NCBI GenBank assembly: GCA_023423235.1
Contig: JAFAFY010000405.1
Span: 1-5,815 of the forward strand
DNA length: 5,815 nt
Source of the DNA: Pseudomonadota bacterium
GTDB taxonomy: Bacteria > Pseudomonadota > Gammaproteobacteria > Xanthomonadales > Xanthomonadaceae
Reading direction: 5' to 3'
Shown: one piece after another, positions 1 through 5,815 of the stretch
Layout: each line of letters starts with the position of its first letter
How positions within the stretch are numbered: the stretch's first letter is position 1
Notes under the pieces: generated by a model
Told to the model about the DNA's origin: nothing
Databases searched by the model: none
What the model saw: the letters and a program-made list of their open reading frames with translations, nothing else
Translations under genes and position numbers: made by a program

Positions 1-421
1 CCTCGGCATCGTGGGCGAAGGCGCCGGTGGCAGGGGCGCCGCTGTCCACCGCCGGCGCAGGCGCGGCGCGGCGCAGCACCGCGCGCACCCGCGCCACCAG
101 CTCGCGCGGGGAAAACGGCTTGGGCACGTAGTCGTCGGCGCCCAGCTCGAAGCCCAGCACGCGATCGGCCTCTGCCTGCTGCGCGGTCAGGAAGATCACC
201 GGCAAGGGCGCGCGGGCGCGCAACTGCCGGCACAGTGCGAAACCGCCAAGGTCCGGCAGCCCGACATCGAGGATCGCCAGGTCGAAGCCAACTGCTGCCG
301 CGGCCTCCAGCGCCGCGTGCGCGGTCAGGCAGTGCTGCACCGTATGGCCGTCGCCGCGCAGCGCATAGGCCACGGTGTCGGCAATGGCGGTCTCGTCTTC
401 GACCAGCAGGATCTGCGGCAT
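1..421 (-). CDS. creB: CreB-like two-component response regulator, N-terminal part (runs off left edge)
   Basis: Read on the minus strand from the ATG at 421-419, this gives 140 codons before the window ends. They form a complete receiver domain: the acidic pair E8-D9-E10 after ILLV, the phosphoacceptor D52 in ILDVGLPD, switch residue T79 in FLTA, and K101 in the PKPFSPRE motif. The receiver ends near R118, and residues 119-140 are an Ala/Pro-rich linker. The missing part should be an OmpR/PhoB winged-helix DNA-binding domain (inferred). ILDVGLPD, GFALCRQL and GADDYVPKPFSPRE match CreB more closely than PhoB or OmpR as I recall them. CreB is phosphorylated by the membrane kinase CreC; in Stenotrophomonas and Pseudomonas, CreBC affects beta-lactam response and envelope traits. 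A creC gene would be expected just beyond the left edge. A good Shine-Dalgarno sequence supports the start. Another OmpR-family regulator remains possible because the output domain is not visible. Confidence 0.88.
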   Translation of the reverse strand, partial: MPQILLVEDETAIADTVAYALRGDGHTVQHCLTAHAALEAAAAVGFDLAILDVGLPDLGGFALCRQLRARAPLPVIFLTAQQAEADRVLGFELGADDYVPKPFSPRELVARVRAVLRRAAPAPAVDSGAPATGAFAHDAE

Positions 422-426
422 TGGCG

Positions 427-432
427 CCTCCC
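427..432 (-). promoter_or_regulatory. Ribosome binding site of creB
   Basis: On the minus strand GGGAGG lies 5 nt before the ATG at 421. It is the only near-consensus Shine-Dalgarno sequence in front of any gene in this window, and it fixes the creB start at exactly the residue where CreB-type receiver domains begin. Confidence 0.75.
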
Positions 433-444
433 AGGATGCGGCAC

Positions 445-450
445 AGGATA
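445..450 (-). promoter_or_regulatory. Candidate -10 box for creB
   Basis: On the minus strand this reads TATCCT, a 4/6 match to TATAAT with the conserved first two bases and last T, 23 nt upstream of the creB ATG. No -35 hexamer is recognisable at 16-18 bp spacing. That is common in GC-rich Xanthomonadaceae promoters but leaves the call weak. Confidence 0.25.
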
Positions 451-478
451 CGGCGTCCCGCACCTGCGACGTGGCGTG

Positions 479-512
479 CGCCAGGCACGCGCGCGCGGCG
501 ACACGCCTGGCG
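479..512. repeat. 8-bp inverted repeat in the creB/rlmJ divergent intergenic region
   Basis: CGCCAGGC at 479-486 is mirrored perfectly by GCCTGGCG at 505-512, with 18 bp between the arms (26 bp, about 2.5 helical turns, centre to centre). It sits near the middle of the 148-bp region separating creB from rlmJ, upstream of both. The geometry would suit a dimeric regulator binding two half-sites, but GC-rich DNA produces such matches by chance. The rest of 422-569 holds a 10-bp palindrome at 536-545 (GGCCGCGGCC) and no open reading frame I would support. Confidence 0.3.
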
Positions 513-557
513 GCCGCGCCGATGCACGCGCACGTGGCCGCGGCCCGTCGCTGCCGC

Positions 558-563
558 TACGCT
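558..563 (+). promoter_or_regulatory. Candidate -10 box for rlmJ, suggesting a leaderless transcript
   Basis: TACGCT ends 6 nt before the A of the rlmJ ATG at 570. It keeps the TA...T pattern favoured in xanthomonad promoters. With usual spacing, transcription would begin at or next to the start codon. There is no Shine-Dalgarno sequence in 541-569, which fits a leaderless mRNA. The upstream -35 region matches only weakly. Confidence 0.25.
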
Positions 564-569
564 GGCGCG

Positions 570-1427
570 ATGAACTACCAACACGCTTTCCACGCCGGCA
601 ACCATGCCGATGTCCTCAAGCACGTCGTGCTGCTGGCGATCTGCGACGCGCTGACCGCCAAGCCCGCACCCTGCTTCGCGCTCGACACCCATGCGGGCGG
701 CGGCGTCTATCACCTGCACGAGGCGCGCGCCCGGCGCACCGGCGAGGCCGACGCGGGCATCAGCCTGCTGCTGGCTACGGCGCCGAAACAGCCGCTGATC
801 GCACGCTATCTCGCTGCGGTGTCGGCGTGCCGGGCCGAGCACGGCGCGGATGCGTATCCCGGCTCGCCGTGGCTGCTGGCGCATGCGCTGCGCGCGCAGG
901 ACCGCATCGCCTGCTGCGAGACCGAACCCGCCGCGGCCGGCGCGTTGCGACGGGCGCTGGGCGCCGATCCCCGCGTCGCGATCCACGCGGGCGACGGCTA
1001 CGCCGCGTTCAAGTCCCTGCTGCCGCCACGGATCGGCGCCCAGCGCTTCAATCGCGGGCTGGTGCTGGTCGATCCGCCCTACGAGGCCCAGCAGGCCGAG
1101 TTCGACACCGCGCTGGGGGCGCTGCGCGAGGGCCTGTCGCGCTGGCCGCAGGGGACCTACGCGCTGTGGTACCCGATCAAGCAGCGCCGCACGCTGCACG
1201 CGTTCCTGCGCAAGGCGGCGCTGCTGCAGACGAAATCGACCCTGGTGGTGGAACTGCTGGTGCGCGCCGACGACTCGCCGCTGCGCATGAACGGCAGCGG
1301 CCTGCTGCTGCTCGATCCCCCCTGGCGGCTGGCCGATGCGCTGGTGCCGGCGCTGCGCACCCTGCAGCAGGTCATCGGCGAAGCGGGCGCCTCGACCCGG
1401 GTGCACTGGCTGCGCGAGCAGCCCTGA
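570..1427 (+). CDS. rlmJ: 23S rRNA (adenine(2030)-N6)-methyltransferase RlmJ
   Basis: The 285-residue protein is close to the 280 of E. coli RlmJ and collinear with it throughout. RlmJ uses S-adenosylmethionine to methylate N6 of A2030 in 23S rRNA during ribosome assembly in the cytosol. The N-terminal signature MNYQHAFHAGNHADVLKH carries Y3, H5, K17 and H18, equivalent to active-site residues of the E. coli enzyme. DTHAGGG (39-45) is the SAM-binding motif I region, YPGSP is at 96-100, and DPPY (168-171) is the catalytic motif IV of N6-adenine methyltransferases. GTYALWYPIK (195-204), the NGSG at 241-244 and the DPPW at 249-252 are further family landmarks. Residues of about 46-95 correspond to the helical insertion of the family. 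An upstream in-frame ATG at 375 would add 65 residues unlike RlmJ and extend into the creB promoter region, so the start at 570 is chosen. No Shine-Dalgarno sequence is visible. Two hairpins follow the gene. Confidence 0.96.
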   Translation: MNYQHAFHAGNHADVLKHVVLLAICDALTAKPAPCFALDTHAGGGVYHLHEARARRTGEADAGISLLLATAPKQPLIARYLAAVSACRAEHGADAYPGSPWLLAHALRAQDRIACCETEPAAAGALRRALGADPRVAIHAGDGYAAFKSLLPPRIGAQRFNRGLVLVDPPYEAQQAEFDTALGALREGLSRWPQGTYALWYPIKQRRTLHAFLRKAALLQTKSTLVVELLVRADDSPLRMNGSGLLLLDPPWRLADALVPALRTLQQVIGEAGASTRVHWLREQP

Positions 1428-1429
1428 GC

Positions 1430-1451
1430 GCGGCGCCGTGGCCGGTGCCGC
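1430..1451 (+). terminator. Hairpin directly after rlmJ, possible terminator without U-tract
   Basis: Two bases after the rlmJ stop codon, GCGGCGCCG (1430-1438) pairs with CGGTGCCGC (1443-1451). This forms a 9-bp stem with one G-U wobble and a 4-nt loop (TGGC). No T-run follows, so it is not a canonical intrinsic terminator. It could instead protect the 3' end of the message or mark a Rho-dependent end. Confidence 0.35.
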
Positions 1452-1488
1452 AACGCTGCGTGTCACACGCTGCGGGCCAGGCCTTCAC

Positions 1489-1512
1489 GATGCCTGAATC
1501 GGCATCTCGTTT
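1489..1512 (+). terminator. Second hairpin in the rlmJ-GNAT gap, followed by a short T-rich stretch
   Basis: GATGCC (1489-1494) and GGCATC (1501-1506) form a perfect 6-bp stem with the 6-nt loop TGAATC, followed by TCGTTT. It resembles a weak intrinsic terminator about 60 nt after rlmJ. It lies only 34 nt before the next start codon, so it could equally be an operator or a leader structure for the acetyltransferase gene. Confidence 0.3.
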
Positions 1513-1545
1513 AAGGTCGGCGGACACTTCCCAGACCGACTCTCG

Positions 1546-2127
1546 ATGACCGCCCGCAACCGCCTGCCCCCGTGGCACGAGGAGATCCGGCTTGCCAACG
1601 GCCGCCAGGTCCTGGTGCGCCCGATCCGTCCCGCCGATGCCGAGCCGCTGCGCGCCGCCTTTGTCCTGCTGCAGCCCGACGAAGTCCGGCAGCGTTTCCT
1701 CTACGCGAAGAAGGAGCTGTCGCCGGAAACCGCGCTGCGCCTGACCCAGCCCAATCCGAAATCCGAGTTCGTGCTGGTCGCCGCGGAACCCTTGACCCCG
1801 GGCGATGCGCTGCTGGGCGCCGTGGCGCGCGCCGCGGTGCTGCCCGGCACCCGCCACGCCGAGTTCCACATCCTGGTCAGCCATTACGTGGCCGGCATGG
1901 GCCTGGGCCGGCACCTGATGCGCCGGCTGGTGCGCTGGGCCAAGGGCAAGCGCCTGGAATGCCTGTACGGCGACGTGCTGGAGGAGAACGAGCCGATGCT
2001 GGCGCTGGCCAGGTCGCTGGGCTTCCAGCAGCAGCCGATCGACGCGCCCGGCATGGTCCGGGTACTGCTCGACCTCAAGCGCGCACCCGCCGCAACCGCA
2101 AGCGACGCGTCCGGGTCGCAGGACTGA
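1546..2127 (+). CDS. GNAT-family N-acetyltransferase, Pat/PatZ-type catalytic domain
   Basis: The 193-residue protein is a single Gcn5-related acetyltransferase domain, which would transfer acetyl from acetyl-CoA to an amine. The N-terminal part (15-50) has LANGRQVLVRPIRPADAEPL, the strand-1/helix-1 start typical of the acetyltransferase domain of Pat/PatZ lysine acetyltransferases. FHILVS (107-112) is strand 4, AGMGLGRHLM (116-125) is the pyrophosphate-binding motif A, and GDVLEENEPMLALARSLGF (142-160) is the strand-5/helix-4 region with N148. Motif A has Ala where Q/R-x-x-G-x-G/A usually has Q or R. The last 15 residues look disordered. The large NDP-forming acyl-CoA-synthetase-like region of full-length PatZ is absent, so no acetyl-CoA or CoA sensing by that part is expected. 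An in-frame stop at 1495-1497 and no other start codon after it make ATG 1546 the only sensible start. No Shine-Dalgarno sequence is visible. The substrate cannot be told from sequence. Confidence 0.88.
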   Translation: MTARNRLPPWHEEIRLANGRQVLVRPIRPADAEPLRAAFVLLQPDEVRQRFLYAKKELSPETALRLTQPNPKSEFVLVAAEPLTPGDALLGAVARAAVLPGTRHAEFHILVSHYVAGMGLGRHLMRRLVRWAKGKRLECLYGDVLEENEPMLALARSLGFQQQPIDAPGMVRVLLDLKRAPAATASDASGSQD

Positions 2128-2195
2128 ACCGCGCCTAGCGCGACGCCCCGCCCGGCCCGGGACGCGCCCCCCGAACGCGCACCCCGGTGCCGGGC
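2128..2195. other. GC-rich spacer after the acetyltransferase gene
   Basis: This stretch has no supportable gene. A small 5-bp hairpin with a 3-nt loop (CGCGC at 2130-2134, GCGCG at 2138-2142) sits 2 nt after the stop codon, and CCCGG/CCGGG (2183-2187 and 2190-2194) forms a compact dyad. Neither is followed by a T-run. Together with the larger dyad at 2196-2221 they may help end the upstream transcript. Confidence 0.3.
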
Positions 2196-2221
2196 CGCAG
2201 GGCGACGTCTCAGGCCCTGCG
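2196..2221. repeat. Perfect 8-bp inverted repeat upstream of the mfd promoter
   Basis: CGCAGGGC (2196-2203) and GCCCTGCG (2214-2221) are perfect mirror images around a 10-nt centre containing GACGTC. The right arm ends 11 bp before the TAGAAT box at 2233, so the dyad covers the place where a -35 element would lie. It could be an operator or, as RNA, the terminator hairpin of the acetyltransferase transcript. No U-tract follows directly, only the mixed stretch ACGCATTCGTCT. Confidence 0.4.
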
Positions 2222-2232
2222 ACGCATTCGTC

Positions 2233-2238
2233 TAGAAT
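2233..2238 (+). promoter_or_regulatory. Candidate -10 box of the mfd promoter
   Basis: TAGAAT matches TATAAT at 5 of 6 positions and stands out as an AT-rich island in GC-rich sequence, 88 nt before the mfd ATG. Transcription would start near 2245, giving a leader of about 80 nt. No convincing -35 hexamer is seen 16-18 bp upstream, where the right arm of the dyad at 2196-2221 lies. Confidence 0.5.
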
Positions 2239-2261
2239 TGCGCACCTGACATCACGGCTCC

Positions 2262-2293
2262 GCAGCGCCGGCCGCAAGGCTTTTCGGCGCTGC
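2262..2293 (+). other. Leader hairpin of the mfd transcript
   Basis: GCAGCGCCG (2262-2270) pairs perfectly with CGGCGCTGC (2285-2293), a 9-bp stem. Inside it, GCC (2271-2273) and GGC (2278-2280) close a GCAA loop, a GNRA-type tetraloop, and TTTT (2281-2284) remains as a bulge on the 3' side. The element lies wholly within the predicted mfd leader and ends 33 nt before the start codon. It could stabilise the mRNA, act in translation control or attenuation, or be incidental. Confidence 0.45.
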
Positions 2294-2326
2294 CGTCGTT
2301 TCGCCGATCCGGAAAAATCCCACCGC

Positions 2327-5300
2327 ATGTCCCCTGCCGATTCCACCCCGCCGCGCCCCGCCGCAGGCCAGTCCCGCGCCTGGTGGCGCGCCCCCGCCAG
2401 CCGCAGCGCGCTGGCCTGGTCGGTGCTGCAGGCCGCCGCCACGCACGCCGGCCCGCTGCTGCTGGTCGCCCGCGACAACCAGGGCGCGCAGCAGCTGGAA
2501 CACGACCTGCGCACGCTGGGCGGCGACAACCGCAACCTGCCGGTGCTGGCTTTCCCCGACTGGGAAACCCTGCCCTACGATCGCTTCAGTCCGCACCCGG
2601 AGATCGTCTCCCAACGCCTGGCGGCCCTGCACCGGCTGCCCACGCTGACCCGCGGCATCGTGGTGGTGCCGGTGCAGACACTGATGCAGCGCCTGGCGCC
2701 GGTGCAGCATGTGGTCGGCGGCAGCTTCGACCTCAAGGTCGGGCAGACGCTGGACCTGGACGCGGAGAAGCGCCGGCTGGAGAGCGCCGGCTACGCCAAC
2801 GTGCCGCAGGTGCACGACCCGGGCGACTTCGCCGTGCGCGGCGGCCTGCTCGACGTCTACCCGATGGGCGCCGACCAGCCCTACCGCATCGAGCTGTTCG
2901 ACAAGGACATCGAGTCGATCCGCGCCTTCGACCCGGACTCGCAGCGTTCGCTCGAACACATCCAGGCACTGCAACTGCTGCCCGGGCGCGAGGTACCGCT
3001 GGACGAGGCCGCGCTGGCGCGCGCGATGGATGCGCTGCGTGAGCGCTTCGACATCGACACCCGCCGCAGCGGCCTGTACCAGGACCTCAAGGCCGGCGCC
3101 GCGCCGGCCGGCATCGAGTACTACCTGCCGCTGTTCTTCGCGCCGCCGCGGCGTACCGCGCTGGCGGAGCGCGACGCGGCGCCGGCGACCGCGACGCTGT
3201 TCGACTACCTGCCCGCCGGCACGCTGCCGGTGCTCGATGCCGGCACGTCCGAGGCCGCCGACCAGTTCTGGCAGCAGATCGCGCACCGCTTCGAGCAGCT
3301 GCGCCACGACATCGAACGCCCGCTGCTGCCGCCGGCCGAGCTGTGGCTGGCGCCCGATACCCTGCGCGAACGGCTCAACCAGGGCCAGCGCATCGAGGTC
3401 TGCGACCCGGCCCATGCCCGGCACGCGCAGGCGATGGCCCTCGGCGAGCAGCCGGCGCCGGCGTTGCCGCTGGCCGCACGCGACCACGCCCCGGCCGATG
3501 CCCTGCAGTCGTTCCTCGGCCATTACCCGGGCCGGGTGCTGATCGCCGCCGATTCCGCCGGCCGCCGCGAGGCGCTGCTGGAGATCCTGCACGGCGCCGG
3601 CCTGCGGCCGGTGGTGCTGCCGGACTTCCCGACCTTCGCCGCGGACGCCGGCGCGCGCTTGGCGATCGCCATCGCCCCGCTGGAGGACGGCTTCGCCCTG
3701 GATGCGCCGCAGCTGACGGTGCTGACCGAACGCCAGCTGTTTCCCGAGCGCGCGACCCAGCCGCGTCGCCGCAACCGGGTCGCGCGCGACCCGGAAAGCA
3801 TCATCCGCGACCTCGGCGAGCTCAGCGAGGGCGCGCCGATCGTGCACGAGGACCACGGCGTCGGCCGCTATCGCGGCCTGGTGGTGCTGGAAGCCGGCGG
3901 CCAGCCCGGCGAATACCTCGACATCGAGTACGCCAAGGGCGACCGCCTGTACGTACCGGTCTCGCAGCTGCATCTGGTCAACCGTTATTCGGGCGCGTCC
4001 CCGGAAACCGCGCCGCTGCATTCGCTCGGCGGCGAGGCCTGGACCAAGGCCCGCCGCAAGGCCGCCGAGAAGGTACGCGACGTCGCCGCCGAGCTGCTGG
4101 AGATCCAGGCCAAGCGCCAGGCCCGCGCCGGCCTGGCGCTGGAGGTGGACCGGGCGATGTACGAGCCCTTCGCCGCGGCCTTCCCCTTCGAGGAAACCCC
4201 CGACCAGCACGCCGCGATCGAGGCGGTGATCCGCGACCTGGGCTCCAGCCAGCCGATGGACCGCGTGGTCTGCGGCGATGTCGGCTTCGGCAAGACCGAG
4301 GTCGCGGTGCGCGCGGCCTTCGTCGCCGCCGCGGCCGGCAAGCAGGTCGCGGTGCTGGTGCCGACCACGCTGCTGGCCGAGCAGCACTACCGCAATTTCA
4401 GCGACCGCTTCGCCGACTGGCCGCTGCGCGTGGAGGTGCTCTCGCGCTTCAAGAGCACCAAGGAGATCCGCGCCGCGCTCGACAAGGTGGCCGAGGGCCA
4501 GATCGACGTGATCGTGGGCACCCACCGGCTGCTGCAGAGCGACGTCAAGTTCAAGGACCTGGGCCTGGTCATCGTCGACGAGGAACAGCGCTTCGGGGTG
4601 CGCCAGAAGGAGGCGCTCAAGGCGCTGCGCGCCAACGTGCACCTGCTGACCCTCACCGCCACCCCCATCCCGCGCACGCTCAACATGGCCATGGCCGGGC
4701 TGCGCGACCTGTCGATCATCGCCACCCCGCCGCTCAACCGCCTCGCGGTGCAGACCTTCGTGGTGCCCTGGGACGACGCCCAGCTGCGCGAGGCCTTCCA
4801 GCGCGAGCTCAGCCGCGGCGGCCAGGTGTACTTCCTGCACAACGACGTCGAGAGCATCGGCCGCATGCAGCGCCAGTTGCAGGAACTGATGCCCGACGCG
4901 CGCATCGGCATCGCCCACGGCCAGATGCCCGAACGCGAGCTGGAACGGGTGATGCTGGATTTCCAGAAGCAGCGCTTCAACGTGCTGCTGGCCTCGACCA
5001 TCATCGAGTCCGGCATCGACAACCCCAACGCCAACACCATCATCATCAACCGCGCCGACAAGTTCGGCCTGGCCCAGCTGCACCAGCTGCGCGGGCGCGT
5101 CGGCCGTTCGCACCATCGCGCCTACGCCTACCTGGTCACGCCCGACCGTCGCAACATCACCAGCGACGCGCGCAAGCGGCTGGAGGCGATCGCCTCGATG
5201 GATGAGCTGGGTGCGGGCTTCACCCTGTCCACCCACGACCTGGAGATCCGCGGCGCCGGCGAGCTGCTGGGCGAGGGCCAGAGCGGGCAGATGGCCGAGG

Positions 5301-5815
5301 TCGGCTTCAGCCTCTACACCGAGCTGCTGGAACGCGCGGTGCGCAGCATCCGCCAGGGCAAGCTGCCGGACGTGGACGACGTGGAGGCGCGCGGCGCCGA
5401 CATCGAGCTGCACGTGCCCGCGCTGATCCCCGAGGACTACCTCCCCGACGTGCACACGCGCCTGATGCTCTACAAGCGCATCAGCGGCGCGCGCAACGGC
5501 GATGCCCTGCGCGAGCTGCAGGTGGAGATGATCGACCGCTTCGGCCTGCTGCCCGACCCGGCCAAGCACCTGTTCGCCATCGCCGACCTCAAGCTGCAGG
5601 CAACGCAGCTGGGCGTACGCAAGCTCGACCTCGGCGAGGCCGGCGGACGCGTGCAGTTCATCGAGAAACCGCGGGTCGACCCGATGGCGGTGATCCGGCT
5701 GATCCAGGGCCAGCCCGCGCACTACCGCATGGACGGCCCCGACCGGCTGCGTGTCACCCTGGACCTGCCCGATGCGGAATCGCGGATCCGCACCGCGCGC
5801 GGCCTGCTGATCGCG
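2327..5815 (+). CDS. mfd: Transcription-repair coupling factor Mfd (3' end beyond window)
   Basis: The frame is open for 1163 codons to the right edge (E. coli Mfd: 1148). It aligns with E. coli Mfd to near its C terminus, so only a few residues are probably missing. Mfd is a DNA translocase that binds RNA polymerase stalled at lesions, pushes it off and recruits UvrA. The UvrB-like N-terminal module includes WETLPYDRFSPH (79-90), RGGLLDV (171-177) and PAGIEY (260-265). The RNA-polymerase-interacting domain starts around IVHEDHGVGRY (505-515) and includes YVPVS (542-546). The motor follows: FPFEETPDQ (619-627), Walker A GDVGFGKT (650-657, K656), Walker B DEEQ (751-754), TATPIPRT (777-784), ESGID (894-898) and QLRGRVGR (920-927). 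The C-terminal autoinhibitory UvrA-masking domain follows, with DRFGLLPDP. As in other Mfd proteins, the N-terminal UvrB-like part shows no Walker A. The ATG is chosen by homology; upstream GGAAAA (2311-2316) is a poor ribosome binding site. The gene probably has its own promoter at 2233. Confidence 0.97.
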   Translation, partial: MSPADSTPPRPAAGQSRAWWRAPASRSALAWSVLQAAATHAGPLLLVARDNQGAQQLEHDLRTLGGDNRNLPVLAFPDWETLPYDRFSPHPEIVSQRLAALHRLPTLTRGIVVVPVQTLMQRLAPVQHVVGGSFDLKVGQTLDLDAEKRRLESAGYANVPQVHDPGDFAVRGGLLDVYPMGADQPYRIELFDKDIESIRAFDPDSQRSLEHIQALQLLPGREVPLDEAALARAMDALRERFDIDTRRSGLYQDLKAGAAPAGIEYYLPLFFAPPRRTALAERDAAPATATLFDYLPAGTLPVLDAGTSEAADQFWQQIAHRFEQLRHDIERPLLPPAELWLAPDTLRERLNQGQRIEVCDPAHARHAQAMALGEQPAPALPLAARDHAPADALQSFLGHYPGRVLIAADSAGRREALLEILHGAGLRPVVLPDFPTFAADAGARLAIAIAPLEDGFALDAPQLTVLTERQLFPERATQPRRRNRVARDPESIIRDLGELSEGAPIVHEDHGVGRYRGLVVLEAGGQPGEYLDIEYAKGDRLYVPVSQLHLVNRYSGASPETAPLHSLGGEAWTKARRKAAEKVRDVAAELLEIQAKRQARAGLALEVDRAMYEPFAAAFPFEETPDQHAAIEAVIRDLGSSQPMDRVVCGDVGFGKTEVAVRAAFVAAAAGKQVAVLVPTTLLAEQHYRNFSDRFADWPLRVEVLSRFKSTKEIRAALDKVAEGQIDVIVGTHRLLQSDVKFKDLGLVIVDEEQRFGVRQKEALKALRANVHLLTLTATPIPRTLNMAMAGLRDLSIIATPPLNRLAVQTFVVPWDDAQLREAFQRELSRGGQVYFLHNDVESIGRMQRQLQELMPDARIGIAHGQMPERELERVMLDFQKQRFNVLLASTIIESGIDNPNANTIIINRADKFGLAQLHQLRGRVGRSHHRAYAYLVTPDRRNITSDARKRLEAIASMDELGAGFTLSTHDLEIRGAGELLGEGQSGQMAEVGFSLYTELLERAVRSIRQGKLPDVDDVEARGADIELHVPALIPEDYLPDVHTRLMLYKRISGARNGDALRELQVEMIDRFGLLPDPAKHLFAIADLKLQATQLGVRKLDLGEAGGRVQFIEKPRVDPMAVIRLIQGQPAHYRMDGPDRLRVTLDLPDAESRIRTARGLLIA

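Noticed and set aside
375..569. An N-terminal extension of rlmJ from an in-frame ATG at 375
   Set aside because: It would overlap the creB start by 47 bp and add 65 residues with no counterpart in RlmJ. The family begins at the MNYQHAFHAGNHAD signature, which matches the ATG at 570.
422..569. A CreB operator (two TTCAC direct repeats) in the divergent region
   Set aside because: No TTCAC pair is present in this interval. The single TTCAC at 1484-1488 is isolated and far away.
1453..1471. Short dyad GCGTG-TCA-CACGC and nearby repeated ACGCTGCG/ACACGCTGCG
   Set aside because: The dyad is only a 5-bp stem with a 3-nt loop and no T-run; at this GC content it is expected by chance and overlaps no clear signal.
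11..1549. A 512-codon plus-strand open frame running antisense to creB and out of frame through rlmJ
   Set aside because: It is Arg/Ala/Gly-rich with no recognisable motif and crosses the divergent control region. The real genes beneath it are well supported by homology.
1372..2535. A 387-codon minus-strand frame across the acetyltransferase gene
   Set aside because: It is antisense to a well-supported GNAT gene, spans two intergenic regions and shows no domain.
3343..5205. A 620-codon plus-strand frame inside mfd
   Set aside because: It is an out-of-frame shadow of mfd, dominated by Arg, Ala, Gly and Pro, with no independent start signal.
2252..5722. A 1156-codon open frame on the minus strand antisense to mfd
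   Set aside because: Its length arises because G/C-rich third positions in mfd remove stop codons from the opposite strand. The translation is rich in Val, Gln, His, Arg, Ala and Leu without recognisable domains, whereas the plus-strand frame encodes every Mfd motif.

Overview
The window is very GC-rich (roughly 70 % by eye), with strong G/C preference at third codon positions. All four genes have clear proteobacterial relatives. A CreB-type regulator, an RlmJ, a stand-alone Pat-like GNAT and a proteobacterial Mfd, with almost no Shine-Dalgarno sequences, fit a gammaproteobacterium of the Xanthomonadaceae or a related family (Xanthomonas, Stenotrophomonas, Lysobacter, Luteimonas). The genus cannot be fixed from the sequence. 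This looks like ordinary core chromosome: I see no mobile element, tRNA, rRNA, CRISPR array or phage gene.

Layout: (1) 1-421, minus strand: the N-terminal 140 codons of a CreB-like OmpR-family response regulator; the gene runs off the left edge. (2) 422-569: a 148-bp divergent intergenic region with candidate promoters for both sides and an 8-bp inverted repeat. (3) 570-1427, plus strand: rlmJ, the 23S rRNA adenine-2030 N6-methyltransferase. (4) 1428-1545: a short gap with two hairpins. (5) 1546-2127, plus strand: a 193-residue GNAT acetyltransferase resembling the acetyltransferase domain of the Pat/PatZ protein acetyltransferases. (6) 2128-2326: a 199-bp gap with two strong perfect inverted repeats flanking a good -10 box, read as the promoter and leader of the next gene. 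(7) 2327-5815, plus strand: mfd, the transcription-repair coupling factor, open to the right edge with 1163 codons visible and probably only a few missing.

The genes do not form an obvious pathway. rlmJ modifies ribosomal RNA, the GNAT probably acetylates a protein or small molecule, Mfd removes stalled RNA polymerase and recruits nucleotide-excision repair, and the divergent creB belongs to a sensor-regulator pair that probably continues to the left. Gaps of 118 and 199 bp, each with hairpins, suggest that rlmJ, the GNAT gene and mfd are at least partly separate transcription units. I found no convincing undescribed system. The most interesting non-coding signals are the inverted repeats around the mfd promoter and leader and the possibly leaderless start of rlmJ.
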